This document shows, piece after piece, positions 1-9,341 of a stretch of DNA of 64,000 nt. The notes below the pieces were generated by a model. It worked only from the letters and a program-made list of their open reading frames with translations, made no database searches and was not told the DNA's origin. Both the position numbers and the translations under genes were made by a program. The first letter of the stretch is position 1. Every line of letters begins with the position of its first letter. Source of the stretch: Chitinophagaceae bacterium (lineage in GTDB: Bacteria; Bacteroidota; Bacteroidia; Chitinophagales; UBA10324). The DNA is taken from contig JADJAG010000001.1 of assembly GCA_016704325.1 (NCBI GenBank), positions 248,001 through 312,000 of the forward strand. Direction: 5' to 3'.

Positions 1-465
1 ATTGATCCTGAACAGAATGAATACATTCTTGACAGTACCCAGGTTTATCCGGGGTTTATACCGAGGCCTACAGATCAGTTTATAAATTTTGGAATGTTTT
101 TTCAGGACTACATTCCCGGAAATGAAAATTTCAAAGTCCATCTGAATTTTCTTTTTGGAACCGGATTGCCTACCGGACCTCCAGACCATGTCAGATCACG
201 TGATACGCTCAGGCTTTCACCTTACCGCCGGGTAGATATTGGCTTTTCTGCCCTGTTGTTAAATGGGGCGAAACAAAAGATACGCGAAAGCAAAGTGTGG
301 AGCAACTTTGAAACGATCTGGATCTCACTCGAAGTTTTCAATCTCCTGGGCGTTTCAAATGAAGTTTCCTATACCTGGGTAAAAGACATTAACAATACCG
401 TATATGCAGTGCCTAACTATTTGACCGGCCGAAGGCTCAACCTGAAATTGAATGTCCGGTTTTGA
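1..465 (+). CDS. TonB-dependent receptor, C-terminal part (5' end outside window)
   Basis: The frame is open from base 1, so only the last 154 residues are present. They have the alternating aromatic/polar pattern of the outer-membrane barrel of a TonB-dependent receptor: a GTGLPTGPPD turn of the kind seen in the late barrel of CarboxypepD_reg-type receptors, an SPYRRVDIGFS strand, a WISLEVFNLLGVSNEVSYTW strand, and a final strand ending in Phe (LKLNVRF), the usual outer-membrane assembly signal. Such receptors move siderophores, metals or glycans with energy from TonB-ExbBD. The substrate cannot be judged because the plug and N-terminal domain are missing. The family call rests on barrel-end features only. 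Confidence 0.75.
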   Translation: MDPEQNEYILDSTQVYPGFIPRPTDQFINFGMFFQDYIPGNENFKVHLNFLFGTGLPTGPPDHVRSRDTLRLSPYRRVDIGFSALLLNGAKQKIRESKVWSNFETIWISLEVFNLLGVSNEVSYTWVKDINNTVYAVPNYLTGRRLNLKLNVRF

Positions 466-818
466 AATATCAGCTTGAATCAAAGATTAATTATTATATA
501 TACGTTTTCGGTTATATATTGCCAGTGACAATTAAGAAAGTTCGTATTTATTCATTCAACAAGTTTTGAAACATTGCGATGCTTCCCTTTCCGGGCACTG
601 ACCTATCTCTTATGTACTAACCAATAGTTCGTTCTAAGCGGCTAGTACGCTGCTAAACTTAAATTGACACCTGTTTTGATTGCTTTTAATAATTGGCCAG
701 AATAAGCTCTTTACAAAACAGCAGCATGATCAAATATTGAATGTCCCCATTTATGGGATTGCAAACGGGCTGTTGTGCGGATACCTTTATCCTATTATTA
801 ATCATAAAAACAAACACT
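466..818. other. intergenic region without a recognised gene
   Basis: About 350 bases, AT-rich, between the receptor end and the small lipoprotein gene. Short open frames here lack a credible start, signal or family pattern. It presumably holds the promoter of the lipoprotein, but I could not fit a convincing TTTG-N19-TAnnTTTG element. Confidence 0.4.
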
Positions 819-1127
819 ATGAAAATCAACTTGAATGCTATCATTATTCTTTCCTTAACAGGATTGACAATTATTGCAAGTTCTTGCAGGAAGGAGGAAG
901 ATTATGAACCGATAGAAATGGAACGTCGGGCTCCGCTATTTGATCTTGAAGCTTCAGGACCAATAATCCCCGTGCTTGAGTACAAAAAATCACACGATCC
1001 TATTGCCGCGGATACCATAAAGCATTTCATTTTGCCGGAAGGAGTTACCCTGTCAAATGATGGAAAGGTTAAGCTGGAAACACACAATACAGAACCCGTG
1101 CTGGTCAAAAAACTGCATAGCGACTGA
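819..1127 (+). CDS. small predicted lipoprotein, unknown function
   Basis: A 102-residue protein starting at ATG 819. An upstream in-frame ATG at 741 would put 26 extra residues before the signal, so the later start is preferred. The N-terminus is a lipoprotein signal: MKIN, a hydrophobic stretch, then IIASSC with the lipidated Cys at residue 23, followed by the charged RKEED typical of surface or periplasmic lipoproteins. The mature part (about 80 residues) is acidic at first and basic at the end and matches no family I recognise. It stands alone between a receptor gene and the convergent trmH, and is followed by a strong intrinsic terminator, which supports it as a real monocistronic gene. 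Confidence 0.6.
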   Translation: MKINLNAIIILSLTGLTIIASSCRKEEDYEPIEMERRAPLFDLEASGPIIPVLEYKKSHDPIAADTIKHFILPEGVTLSNDGKVKLETHNTEPVLVKKLHSD

Positions 1128-1154
1128 TCCGTGATTTGATAGGAATCTATAATT

Positions 1155-1190
1155 AAAGTAGGTATGGGAATTTTTCATGCCTGCTTTTTT
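1155..1190 (+). terminator. intrinsic terminator after small lipoprotein gene
   Basis: A 12-base stem (1155-1166 with 76-87 of the same line, i.e. 1176-1187), pairing throughout with two G-U wobbles, closes a 9-base loop and runs into six T residues. It lies 28 bases after the lipoprotein stop. Confidence 0.75.
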
Positions 1191-1282
1191 CATAGTAATC
1201 AATGGCCTGGAAAAGCAAGCAATTAACGTGGGAAGTAAGACTATTTCCAACTATTCGATTGCTTCTATTGCATTTGCTTATA

Positions 1283-1858
1283 TCATTTTTTCAACCACTC
1301 GCTCAGTAATTGATCTGCAAAACTTGTTGCCGGTCGTTCATAATATCCTGCAATACTTCTTTGCCGGTAAGCTTCATAAACACTCACTGCACAGGCAACA
1401 GAGATGTTTAAGCTTTGTATCATACCAACCTGTGGAATAATGAAATTGCCGTCTGAAAGAGCACTTGCTGTCGGGGAGACTCCTTCCTTCTCATTCCCAA
1501 ATACAAGAGCCATTGGCTGGTTAAAGTTGATATCATACAACGACATAGCACCGGGTTCCAGTTTGGTGCTATATATTTTAAAATTTCTTGCCCGTAAGAT
1601 TTCAAAACATATTGCTGCTTCATTGAAATGATGTATCGTAAGCCATTTTCCTGCACTTGCTGAAGACTTTTTGCCAATCTTAGATTCTCTTTTCTCCCTT
1701 GGGGAGATAATATAAACGTCTTGTATGCCAACGGCATCGCAGGACCGAAGTACTGCTGAAACATTGTGCGGATCCCAGACATTCTCCAATACAACTGCGA
1801 GGTCTTCCTGTCGCTTTTGAAGGACATTCCTGAAACGTAGTTCTCTTTCCGGGGTCAT
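1283..1858 (-). CDS. trmH: TrmH-family tRNA/rRNA 2'-O-methyltransferase
   Basis: A 191-residue SPOUT methyltransferase, probably the enzyme making Gm18 in tRNA. All three SpoU motifs are visible: motif 1 around residues 26-40 (ENVWDPHNVSAVLRSCDAVG, with the conserved Asn and Arg), motif 2 around 117-125 (LVFGNEKEG), and motif 3 around 142-160 (IPQVGMIQSLNISVACAV). The N-terminus MTPERELRFRNVLQKRQ matches the start of TrmH proteins, whereas 23S rRNA enzymes such as RlmB carry an extra N-terminal L30-like domain that is absent here. It uses S-adenosylmethionine and normally works as a dimer through the trefoil knot. It is convergent with the lipoprotein gene; nothing shows operon membership. 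tRNA specificity is inferred from length and N-terminus. Confidence 0.85.
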   Translation of the reverse strand: MTPERELRFRNVLQKRQEDLAVVLENVWDPHNVSAVLRSCDAVGIQDVYIISPREKRESKIGKKSSASAGKWLTIHHFNEAAICFEILRARNFKIYSTKLEPGAMSLYDINFNQPMALVFGNEKEGVSPTASALSDGNFIIPQVGMIQSLNISVACAVSVYEAYRQRSIAGYYERPATSFADQLLSEWLKK

Positions 1859-2142
1859 AAAGGGTAAAGATAGATTTCACCAGGAAATTTCATCTCAGGC
1901 CCGTTTTTGGGAATCAGAAGTCCGAAGCATCCGGTTATAAACATTTCGGCAAATGGCGGTGCAAATTTAGCCATCAGCAAACGATGAAATCCACATTCGA
2001 CAGCAGTTTTCCACACAGGGGTATTTCGTGACCTTTTGCCGATTTATCATACTCAATATTGCTTACCTTCGTAGTCTCAAATTTTAGCCAGGTTTAGGGC
2101 TTACAATTGAGACTATTATTCCTTGAAAACTAATTAGTTAGA

Positions 2143-4665
2143 ATGGCAAACGGAGAGAAAATTATCCAGGTAAATATTGAAGAAGAAATGAAGACAGCCT
2201 ACATCGATTATTCGATGTCGGTAATTGTAGCAAGGGCTATTCCTGACGCACGGGACGGTTTAAAACCTGTTCATCGCCGTATCCTTTTCGCAATGAATGA
2301 ATTGGGGCTGGCTTCCAATCGGCCTTATAAGAAATCTGCCCGTCTGGTGGGAGAGGTGCTTGGAAAATACCACCCGCACGGTGATGCCTCTGTCTATGAT
2401 GCCATAGTTCGAATGGCTCAATGGTGGTCTATGCGCTATCCTTTGGTAGATGGTCAGGGTAACTTTGGTTCTCTTGACAATGATCCGCCTGCAGCAATGA
2501 GGTACACGGAGGTGCGCCTGCAAAAGATTGCCGAGGATATGATGACGGATATTGACAAAGACACAGTAGATTTTCAATTCAACTTTGATGATACGTTAAA
2601 GGAACCGACGGTAATGCCAAGCCGCATTCCAAATTTACTGGTCAATGGTTCATCAGGTATTGCAGTTGGAATGGCGACTAATATTCTGCCGCACAATATT
2701 TCTGAAGTAATAGATGGAATCAATGCCTATATCGAGAACAGGGATATTGCAGTAGAAGAATTGATCAAGTTTGTGAAGGCTCCTGATTTTCCAACCGGTG
2801 GTACCATTTATGGCTATGATGGTGTGAAGCAGGGATTGCTAACCGGTAGAGGTAAGGTAGTAGTAAGGGCAAAAACAGTTTTTGAAACATTAAAGAATGG
2901 AAAGGAAAGGATTATAGTAACTGAATTTCCTTACCAGGTAAATAAAGCCATGGTTCATCTCAAGATCCATGAGTTGATGGTAGAAAAACAAATTGATGGC
3001 ATTTCTGAATGTCGCGATGAATCAGACAGGGATGGAATTAGACTTGTAATTGAGCTAAAGAGAGATGCAATTCCAAATGTAGTGCTGAATCAACTGTATA
3101 ATTTTACGCCACTTCAAAATTCATACAGCGTAAATAATATAGCCCTGGTAGGCGGAAGGCCCAAACAAATGAACCTGAAAGAAATGATCAGTGTGTTTGT
3201 TGATTTCCGCCATGAAGTAGTTGTAAGACGAACTAAGTTCGAATTGGCCGAAGCCGAAAGACGGGCTCATATCTTAGAGGGCTTGCTGATAGCTCTTGAT
3301 CATCTTGATGAAGTAATTGCATTGATCAGGGCTTCGAAAACGCCGGATGAGGCACAGACAGGATTGATGACACAATTTAGCCTGACTGAGATTCAATCTA
3401 AGGCTATCCTGGAAATGCGGTTACAAAGATTGACAGGCCTTGAACGCGACAAGATTCGCGAAGAATATAAAGAACTGATGAAAACCATCGAATACTACAA
3501 AGATGTTCTATCAGACGAAAAGCTCAGGATGGATATCATTCGCGATGAGATGAATGAAATGAAGAAGAAATATGGTGATGAGCGCAGGTCCGAAATTGTG
3601 TATTCCGCGGAGGATATGAATATAGAGGACCTGATTGCTGACGAAGAAATGGTAATCACCATCAGCCATTTGGGGTATATGAAGCGGACTACATTATCCA
3701 GTTATAAGCGGCAGTACAGGGGAGGAAAGGGCTCGATGGGAAGTGGATCGCGCGAGGAAGATTTTATTGAGCACCTGTTTATTGCATCAAATCATAATTA
3801 CCTGCTTTTCTTCACGGAAAAAGGACGATGCTACTGGATGAAAGTATATGAAGTACCGGAAGGCAACAAGACCGTTAAAGGAAGGGCTATACAAAACCTG
3901 ATTAACCTGCCTACTGATGATAAGATACGGGCTGTAATTAACGTGAAGAAGATTGATAACCCGGAATTCCTGGCTTCCAATTATCTCATTTTCTGTACAA
4001 AGAAGGGAATTATCAAGAAGACTACCTTAGAAGAATTTAGCAGACCTAGGTCATCAGGTATTAATGCAATCTCTATTCGTGAAGGTGATGAACTGCTGGA
4101 GGTAAAGATGACAGACGGTAAGAAGGAAGTTTTGATGGCGGTTAAGTCGGGAAAAGCAATCCGGTTTAATGAAGAGAAAGTCAGGCCCATGGGCAGAAAT
4201 GCCGCAGGCGTAATTGGTATTGATTGTGCCGAAACGGATGAAGTGGTTGGTATGATTTGTGTCGATAAAGATGATAAAGAGCAGTCAATTCTGGTGGTAT
4301 CAGAAAAAGGATATGGCAAGAGAACAGATATTGATGAATACCGCATAACCAACAGAGGAGCGAAAGGCGTGAAAACACTAAATATTACCCCTAAAACCGG
4401 TACACTGGTTACAATAAAGAATGTCACGAATCTGGATGACCTGATGATTATCAATAAAACAGGTGTGACCATTCGTATGTCAGTTTCTGATGTAAAAGTA
4501 ATTGGAAGAGCTACACAAGGAGTAAGGCTGATTAAACTCACAGCAAATGATGAAATTGCGAGTGTAGCAAAGATTGAGATGGAGCCTGATAAAGATATTG
4601 ATAATGAAGGTGATGCAGGTAACAAATCAAATGAAAAACAAGGAGACATGTTTAGTCCGAATTAA
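2143..4665 (+). CDS. gyrA: DNA gyrase subunit A
   Basis: An 840-residue GyrA, full length. The catalytic Tyr is Y121 (AAMRYTE), followed by the breakage-reunion core (GSSGIAVGMATNILPHN near residue 170), a coiled-coil arm around 430-500, and a C-terminal beta-pinwheel. The GyrA box needed for wrapping DNA and negative supercoiling is present (YRGGKGSMG near residue 527), which separates it from ParC. It forms A2B2 gyrase with GyrB, not encoded here. In the quinolone-resistance region the position equal to E. coli Ser83 is Ala82 (HGDASVYD), as in mycobacterial GyrA. No Shine-Dalgarno sequence precedes the ATG. The acidic tail (EPDKDIDNEGDAGN) is common in the phylum. A TPR protein gene follows after 29 bases and may be co-transcribed. 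Confidence 0.97.
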   Translation: MANGEKIIQVNIEEEMKTAYIDYSMSVIVARAIPDARDGLKPVHRRILFAMNELGLASNRPYKKSARLVGEVLGKYHPHGDASVYDAIVRMAQWWSMRYPLVDGQGNFGSLDNDPPAAMRYTEVRLQKIAEDMMTDIDKDTVDFQFNFDDTLKEPTVMPSRIPNLLVNGSSGIAVGMATNILPHNISEVIDGINAYIENRDIAVEELIKFVKAPDFPTGGTIYGYDGVKQGLLTGRGKVVVRAKTVFETLKNGKERIIVTEFPYQVNKAMVHLKIHELMVEKQIDGISECRDESDRDGIRLVIELKRDAIPNVVLNQLYNFTPLQNSYSVNNIALVGGRPKQMNLKEMISVFVDFRHEVVVRRTKFELAEAERRAHILEGLLIALDHLDEVIALIRASKTPDEAQTGLMTQFSLTEIQSKAILEMRLQRLTGLERDKIREEYKELMKTIEYYKDVLSDEKLRMDIIRDEMNEMKKKYGDERRSEIVYSAEDMNIEDLIADEEMVITISHLGYMKRTTLSSYKRQYRGGKGSMGSGSREEDFIEHLFIASNHNYLLFFTEKGRCYWMKVYEVPEGNKTVKGRAIQNLINLPTDDKIRAVINVKKIDNPEFLASNYLIFCTKKGIIKKTTLEEFSRPRSSGINAISIREGDELLEVKMTDGKKEVLMAVKSGKAIRFNEEKVRPMGRNAAGVIGIDCAETDEVVGMICVDKDDKEQSILVVSEKGYGKRTDIDEYRITNRGAKGVKTLNITPKTGTLVTIKNVTNLDDLMIINKTGVTIRMSVSDVKVIGRATQGVRLIKLTANDEIASVAKIEMEPDKDIDNEGDAGNKSNEKQGDMFSPN

Positions 4666-4694
4666 TAATACTATAACCAAACTTTAAGTTCGTC

Positions 4695-5864
4695 ATGAAA
4701 AAAGCACTGTCGTTAGTTTTGTTGATTACTGTTTGTGTCGGAACAGTATTTTCCCAGTCGTCACAAGTAGTAAGCGCTTGGAATTATGTTAAGTACGGCC
4801 AGTTTGAAGAGGCTAAAACAGCCATAAATCAGGCAATAAATGATCCCAAGACAAGTACATGGCCTAAAACCTGGTTTTACAGGGGATCAATTTACCTGGC
4901 AATATATAATGATAGTAGTTTTAAGAAGAACAATCCTGATGCTTTACCGGAGTCGATCAGGTCTTTTGAAAAGTCAATGGAAGTGAGTGCCGGAGGTAAG
5001 AATGAGTACAAAGATCAGCTTCAGGCAGGGTTACAGGAATGTGCCTTAAGCTCTTTTAATGAAGGAGTTACTCCATACAATGAAAAGAATTACCAATTGG
5101 CATACAATTCATTTAAGCAGTCTGCAGATGTGTATGAATACATTAACAAAACATTCCAAACTAAGACGGTAGATACATTGGCCACCTTGTATGCTGCTCA
5201 TGCTGCAACAAAGCTGAAGAAATACGGTGAGGCAGAAGTTTTGTATCAGTCATTATTGGATAAAGGCATTTCTCAACCTGATATATATGCCAGTATGGGT
5301 GAATTGTACGTAGGAATGGGAGATACAGCCAAGGCCATTGCGATTATTTCAAAGGGAACTGCCTTATATCCAAACGATAAAGGGCTAATGATTCAGGAAT
5401 TGAATGTGTACTTATTTTCAAAGCGCTTTGATGAGGCAGAAGTGAAGCTCAAGGAAGCCATTGAGAAGGACCCAAAATTTGTTCCCTTGTATGTTCAGCT
5501 TGCCAATATTTATGAGTTAAAGAAGGACACGGCTAATGCCAGAAAGACCTATGAACAGGCAATAGCTATTGAACCCAATAGCTTTGATGCGCAATACCGG
5601 TTGGGAGCTATGTACTATAACCAGGCTGTTGAACTTAATAATACAATGAATAAGCTGGACCTGAATCAGCAGAAGCAATATGACTTATTGAAAGTACAGC
5701 GAGATGCAACTTTCAGGAGATCATTACCATACCTGGAGAATGCACATTTACAGGATCCAAAGGATATGGATACCATGATTGCATTGAAGGAGTTATATGC
5801 CAGGTTAAATATGACTGAAAAGCTGGATGACATCAAGCGGCAGATTGACGCAGCCAAAGGGTAG
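4695..5864 (+). CDS. secreted tetratricopeptide-repeat protein
   Basis: A 389-residue protein with a signal peptide (MKKALSLVLLITVCVGTVFS, cleavage about residue 21) and TPR helices for most of its length. Canonical repeats are clear at roughly 35-70 (WNYVKYGQFEEAKTAINQAI), 170-205, 235-265 and 265-305 (PLYVQLANIYELKKDTANAR followed by TYEQAIAIEPNSFDAQYRLG). TPRs form scaffold surfaces for protein partners, here in the periplasm. Bacteroidota often carry such a protein after gyrA; its partner is unknown to me. It sits 29 bases after gyrA and ends in an intrinsic terminator, so the two genes probably form one transcription unit. No enzymatic motif is present. Confidence 0.8.
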   Translation: MKKALSLVLLITVCVGTVFSQSSQVVSAWNYVKYGQFEEAKTAINQAINDPKTSTWPKTWFYRGSIYLAIYNDSSFKKNNPDALPESIRSFEKSMEVSAGGKNEYKDQLQAGLQECALSSFNEGVTPYNEKNYQLAYNSFKQSADVYEYINKTFQTKTVDTLATLYAAHAATKLKKYGEAEVLYQSLLDKGISQPDIYASMGELYVGMGDTAKAIAIISKGTALYPNDKGLMIQELNVYLFSKRFDEAEVKLKEAIEKDPKFVPLYVQLANIYELKKDTANARKTYEQAIAIEPNSFDAQYRLGAMYYNQAVELNNTMNKLDLNQQKQYDLLKVQRDATFRRSLPYLENAHLQDPKDMDTMIALKELYARLNMTEKLDDIKRQIDAAKG

Positions 5865-5887
5865 GCATTAATATCAATGAAAAAGGG

Positions 5888-5917
5888 AATCCGGCAATAG
5901 TAGCCGGATTTTTTTTG
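5888..5917 (+). terminator. intrinsic terminator after gyrA-TPR unit
   Basis: A perfect 8-base stem AATCCGGC / GCCGGATT with a 7-base loop, followed by a run of eight T including the stem end. It lies 23 bases after the TPR gene stop. Confidence 0.85.
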
Positions 5918-6061
5918 TGAAGAAAATGACGCAGAACTTAGTCTAAAATGCCAAATTTTAATACTTAACATAATATTAATTATAGGCAGGCGGTAGATAT
6001 TTAACTGGCGGCAACTGGTCAATGATTGATTGCATTGTTGGCTACGAAAAAAATCGCAATG

Positions 6062-6475
6062 CTACATCTTGGTTTTGCCCATACTCAATATTATATCAAA
6101 TTCGACTGCAGTCACCGGCATAACTGAAAGTCTTGAAATAGTTACCAACGGAAATTTTTCTAACCCCTTCATCTTTTTTACCTCCGATAGTGTAACAGGA
6201 TTTGCCAGTTGTTTAACGGAAGTAAGCTCAACAGCAATCCAACCGGGCTCGGACGCTGTCGAATCATCAAAAAATTCTTTTGAAACTTTTGCGATGCCTA
6301 TTATAGATTGACTTTTCTGACTGTGATAAAACAATACCAGGTCTCCTTTTTTCATTGCCCTCAGATGCAATCTTGCAGCATAGTTCCTGACACCGGTCCA
6401 TTCCGTTTTCTTATCCTTCACCAATTCCAGCCAACCGTAAGTTTCAGGATCTGATTTTACCAGCCAATAGTTCAT
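6062..6475 (-). CDS. EVE-domain protein (thymocyte nuclear protein 1-like)
   Basis: A 137-residue protein that is an EVE domain over its whole length. It starts with MNYWLVKSDPETYGW, the hallmark N-terminus of the family, followed by TEWTGVRNYAARLHLRAMKK and GDLVLFYHSQ, which line the aromatic cage. EVE domains belong to the PUA/YTH/ASCH group and read modified bases in DNA or RNA. Bacterial stand-alone EVE proteins have been proposed to sense modified nucleotides in restriction or RNA contexts. No restriction or modification gene is nearby, so the ligand remains open. The gene is convergent with the gyrA-TPR unit, and the start is fixed by the family pattern. Confidence 0.88.
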   Translation of the reverse strand: MNYWLVKSDPETYGWLELVKDKKTEWTGVRNYAARLHLRAMKKGDLVLFYHSQKSQSIIGIAKVSKEFFDDSTASEPGWIAVELTSVKQLANPVTLSEVKKMKGLEKFPLVTISRLSVMPVTAVEFDIILSMGKTKM

Positions 6476-6706
6476 ATTTCAGTTGTTGATTTTTGTAAAA
6501 GTACTTCGAATACTAATCCTTAACTATTCACTAAAGGAAGATATAAAATGAAATACGGATAACTTAATAATGGCGCACCACTGTGCAAAGCTATATTTCT
6601 TAGTCAAGTCCATGTCATCTGTGCGCCTTATGCCTTTAAGAAGCGTTTTAAGAATCCATATTACTGGAATATTTGCTATTGAAGATGAAAAAAGAGATAT
6701 AGAAAG

Positions 6707-8188
6707 CTATAGCGCTTCCAGGAATTTTATCAATTGTTCACGTTCCTTTTGACTGGCTTTCTTAACATAATCTCTTGAACCAGTGGCTTCTCCGCCATGC
6801 CACATAATAGCTTCCATCAAACTGCCTGCTCTTCCATCATGTAAAAATCGCTGATGTCCGTTCACTATTTGTGTCAGGCCAATACCCCAAAGTGGTGGTG
6901 TCCGCCATTCACTTCCAGTAGCTTGAAAATCCGGCCTGTTATCTGCAAGTTCAATTCCCATATCATGGAGCAACAGGTCAGTATATGGATAGATGATTTG
7001 ATTAGCTAACTCCGGCTGCGTCATAATTCCGGTTTGGTGCCTGGGTACATGGCAGCTATTGCACTTTGCTGCCATAAATACTTTTTTACCGGCAATTACT
7101 TCAGGATCTTCCAAATTTCGAGGTGCCGGTACTGCAATGGTCTGAACGTAGAAAGTTGCAGCATTAAGGAGCTCGTTTGTCAGTTCAACGTCATCCTGCA
7201 TTCCGTCGTATTGCATTTGTAACTTCGATGATTCTTCGGGAAACAGTTTATTTGTAATACCCATATCTTCATTATAGGCTGCAGCAGTTTGTTGCAGCAA
7301 AGAAGGTTGATTTGCTTTCCATCCAAAACGCCCAAGTGTGGCGGAAAGGGTTTCCTGGTTCCAAACATAGTTTGGTTTACCGGAAATTCCATCTTTGTCG
7401 AGGTCAAATGGATCGGCATATTTTAAAATATCCTCATCTGCAATTGCTTCAAGCAACCCTAAGCCAAAAACCGGAGGAGCCACACGTGGAGAAAAATGGA
7501 ATCCGTTTGGCAATGGTTGGTAAAGATTGATGAAAGAATAAATTGGCTGCTGTAGTACTATTTGATCGCCATCATCAAAATACTTTAGTAACGCTTCATA
7601 TTGCATGATTACTTCACCTTCGGCCACAACAGATGCAACAGCAAGATTTTGAAGCTGCCCTCCAAAACCGGGAATAGCTAATGGGCCGCCATTAGTATCA
7701 AATCCTGTTTTGCTTAACCTGAATACAGAGGGTTCTGCTCCCCTGCCGTCAAGTACATGGCAACTATTACAGGCTGACTGGTTGTAAACCGGCCCCAAGC
7801 CACTATTAACAGGTGCCGGTGCAGTAACAAAAGTCGCCTCAAACGCGGCATCGCCTTCCATATGGAGCAATAAGCGTTCGGCCGACAAATTTGTGGCTGG
7901 TCCGGAGAATGCTGCACTACTGACATCAAAAACAGTAGTAGCTCCGCCTGCGTAATACTCTTCTTCCGTAAAATCAGGATTGGGCGCAGCAGGGTCTTTA
8001 GTGCATGCGGACAAACCGATAGAGATTAAAAACAATAGTATAAATTTCTTTCTATAGAATGCTATTGAAAACAGGACAATGGTATCAATAAAATAAAATC
8101 GAGCTCGCTTGCAATGCTTTATCAATTGATGTTCATTATTTTCAGCGAATAGTATCTCTTGATTCATAAGTAATTTAAATGGCATCAT
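6707..8188 (-). CDS. di-heme oxidoreductase lipoprotein (DUF1111/DHOR family)
   Basis: Up to 493 residues, with two c-type heme sites: CNSCH at about 140-144 (before VLDGRG) and CNSCH at 376-380 (before VPRHQTG). Other family marks are a calcium-loop-like DPFDLDKDGISG near 260-270, RTPPLWGIG, and RFLHDGRAGS with MWHGGEA near the C-terminus. This is the putative di-heme peroxidase/thiol-oxidoreductase family (PF06537) related to MauG, acting in the periplasm. A lipoprotein signal ending in IGLSAC is present, but the Cys is at residue 62 if ATG 8188 is used and no Met lies nearer. A non-ATG start or a small sequence error is possible. It is the third gene of the operon with imelysin and a barrel protein, a pairing linked to iron acquisition in many bacteria. 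Confidence 0.85.
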   Translation of the reverse strand: MMPFKLLMNQEILFAENNEHQLIKHCKRARFYFIDTIVLFSIAFYRKKFILLFLISIGLSACTKDPAAPNPDFTEEEYYAGGATTVFDVSSAAFSGPATNLSAERLLLHMEGDAAFEATFVTAPAPVNSGLGPVYNQSACNSCHVLDGRGAEPSVFRLSKTGFDTNGGPLAIPGFGGQLQNLAVASVVAEGEVIMQYEALLKYFDDGDQIVLQQPIYSFINLYQPLPNGFHFSPRVAPPVFGLGLLEAIADEDILKYADPFDLDKDGISGKPNYVWNQETLSATLGRFGWKANQPSLLQQTAAAYNEDMGITNKLFPEESSKLQMQYDGMQDDVELTNELLNAATFYVQTIAVPAPRNLEDPEVIAGKKVFMAAKCNSCHVPRHQTGIMTQPELANQIIYPYTDLLLHDMGIELADNRPDFQATGSEWRTPPLWGIGLTQIVNGHQRFLHDGRAGSLMEAIMWHGGEATGSRDYVKKASQKEREQLIKFLEAL

Positions 8189-8245
8189 GCATCCGTAATT
8201 ATACTGGCAAGCCAGAGTTATATCGATTTTACAAAAGCCCTTTTA

Positions 8246-9319
8246 CTACAACTTATCAAGTAATGGCTTCACCTCGCTTTCCAATGTTTGCTGCAGCAGT
8301 CGCACAGCATCTTGCGCTGCCTGAACAGCGGGCTTGTTATTAAAGACTGCTTCACCAAATGTGCCCGGAATACTCTCTATTTTTTCAATTGCATCAGCTA
8401 TCTGACTTTTTACTTTGGTATCCAATTCCTTATCCTGTTCTATAACAAAATCTGAAAATCCTTCAGCCGAAGTCCCGTCAAGAGATCCCGTATATACATT
8501 TTCGATACTCCTGATGTTATCGGCGAAGTCTGCCTTTGAATTATTACTGAACCTGCTTTCTTCATATAAAAGATTCTCCTGGCTGAAAGGATCATTGATT
8601 TTTCCATTCCCTACTTCATCAGCAATACCAATCATTCCATTAACGAGCTCTTGCAGCGCAGATTTCTGACTTGGATAGATACTTCCTGATTTGCCGGCAT
8701 TTATCAGATTCATTTGAAAATTCTCTCCAGCGGGACTCCATGAATCCGCTAATTGTTTCGTGGCCCCTTGAAGGCTTTGGGTAACTGCTTTCAGGTATTC
8801 AAATTCACGGATGGTAATATCGCCGGGTTGCTTGTTGCCATCAGTTCCGAAAAGCAGGTATTCTGTAGTGTGAAATCCTTTTAGTGTGCCATCAAGACCA
8901 TCAATATAATCCTTAGTTAATACTGCTGCACTGGCCAGTACGGCATCCAGGTCCACAGTATTCACCGGCCAACTATCTATAGAAGGGTCAATACCTTCGG
9001 TCTCAACCGGGCCAAATAGAAATCCTTCTGATTGTTCCCAGGGTGTGCGCGCAAGTCGCCAGGCTGATTGTGCTGCAAGCAGATTACCTGAAGTGGGATT
9101 TGCTGCGAGTTCTTCCACGGCTATCACTAAATTTTCAGCGCCAAGATCCAGGTCAGTGTAGGTCGCAGTAATTACATTTACAGGTATATTTTCGAGTACC
9201 TGTGTTGCGTCGAACTTAACGGATGTGTCAATGTTGTCATCATTTGCGCAAGATGCAATGAAGAGGGTCAGGCTTAAAATAAACAGCGCTTTTTGAAATT
9301 TCAGCAGTGTATTTGTCAT
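8246..9319 (-). CDS. imelysin-family lipoprotein, probable iron-uptake protein
   Basis: 357 residues from the ATG at 9319, which places the lipobox (LFIASC) at a normal position. A longer frame to 9358 would overlap the upstream gene. The imelysin signature GxHxxE is present as GFHTTEYLLFG about 150 residues in, and the paired helical bundles of the fold are evident (NLLAAQSAWRLARTPWEQSE; AVQAAQDAVRLLQQTLESEV). Imelysin-like proteins (ICMP, IrpA, EfeO-M75 relatives) sit on the periplasmic or outer surface and are iron-regulated; the GxHxxE site is thought to bind metal. It lies 22 bases after the barrel gene and 57 before the di-heme gene, all on one strand. Role in iron uptake is known for the family and inferred here. 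Confidence 0.88.
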   Translation of the reverse strand: MTNTLLKFQKALFILSLTLFIASCANDDNIDTSVKFDATQVLENIPVNVITATYTDLDLGAENLVIAVEELAANPTSGNLLAAQSAWRLARTPWEQSEGFLFGPVETEGIDPSIDSWPVNTVDLDAVLASAAVLTKDYIDGLDGTLKGFHTTEYLLFGTDGNKQPGDITIREFEYLKAVTQSLQGATKQLADSWSPAGENFQMNLINAGKSGSIYPSQKSALQELVNGMIGIADEVGNGKINDPFSQENLLYEESRFSNNSKADFADNIRSIENVYTGSLDGTSAEGFSDFVIEQDKELDTKVKSQIADAIEKIESIPGTFGEAVFNNKPAVQAAQDAVRLLQQTLESEVKPLLDKL

Positions 9320-9341
9320 AGTTATTGTTAGGGGTTTAAGT

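Noticed and set aside
680..907. 75-residue frame overlapping the small lipoprotein
   Set aside because: Out of frame with the lipoprotein signal and lacks any signal or family pattern; the lipoprotein frame has a lipobox and a terminator behind it.
2008..2017. TTTTCCACA near gyrA, resembling a DnaA box
   Set aside because: A single imperfect copy; no cluster of boxes, no DnaA or DNA-unwinding element nearby, so no origin is claimed.
3981..4649. 222-residue open frame on the minus strand inside gyrA
   Set aside because: Antisense shadow of the gyrA C-terminal domain; Ser/Thr/Ile-rich composition of a mirrored frame and no family match.
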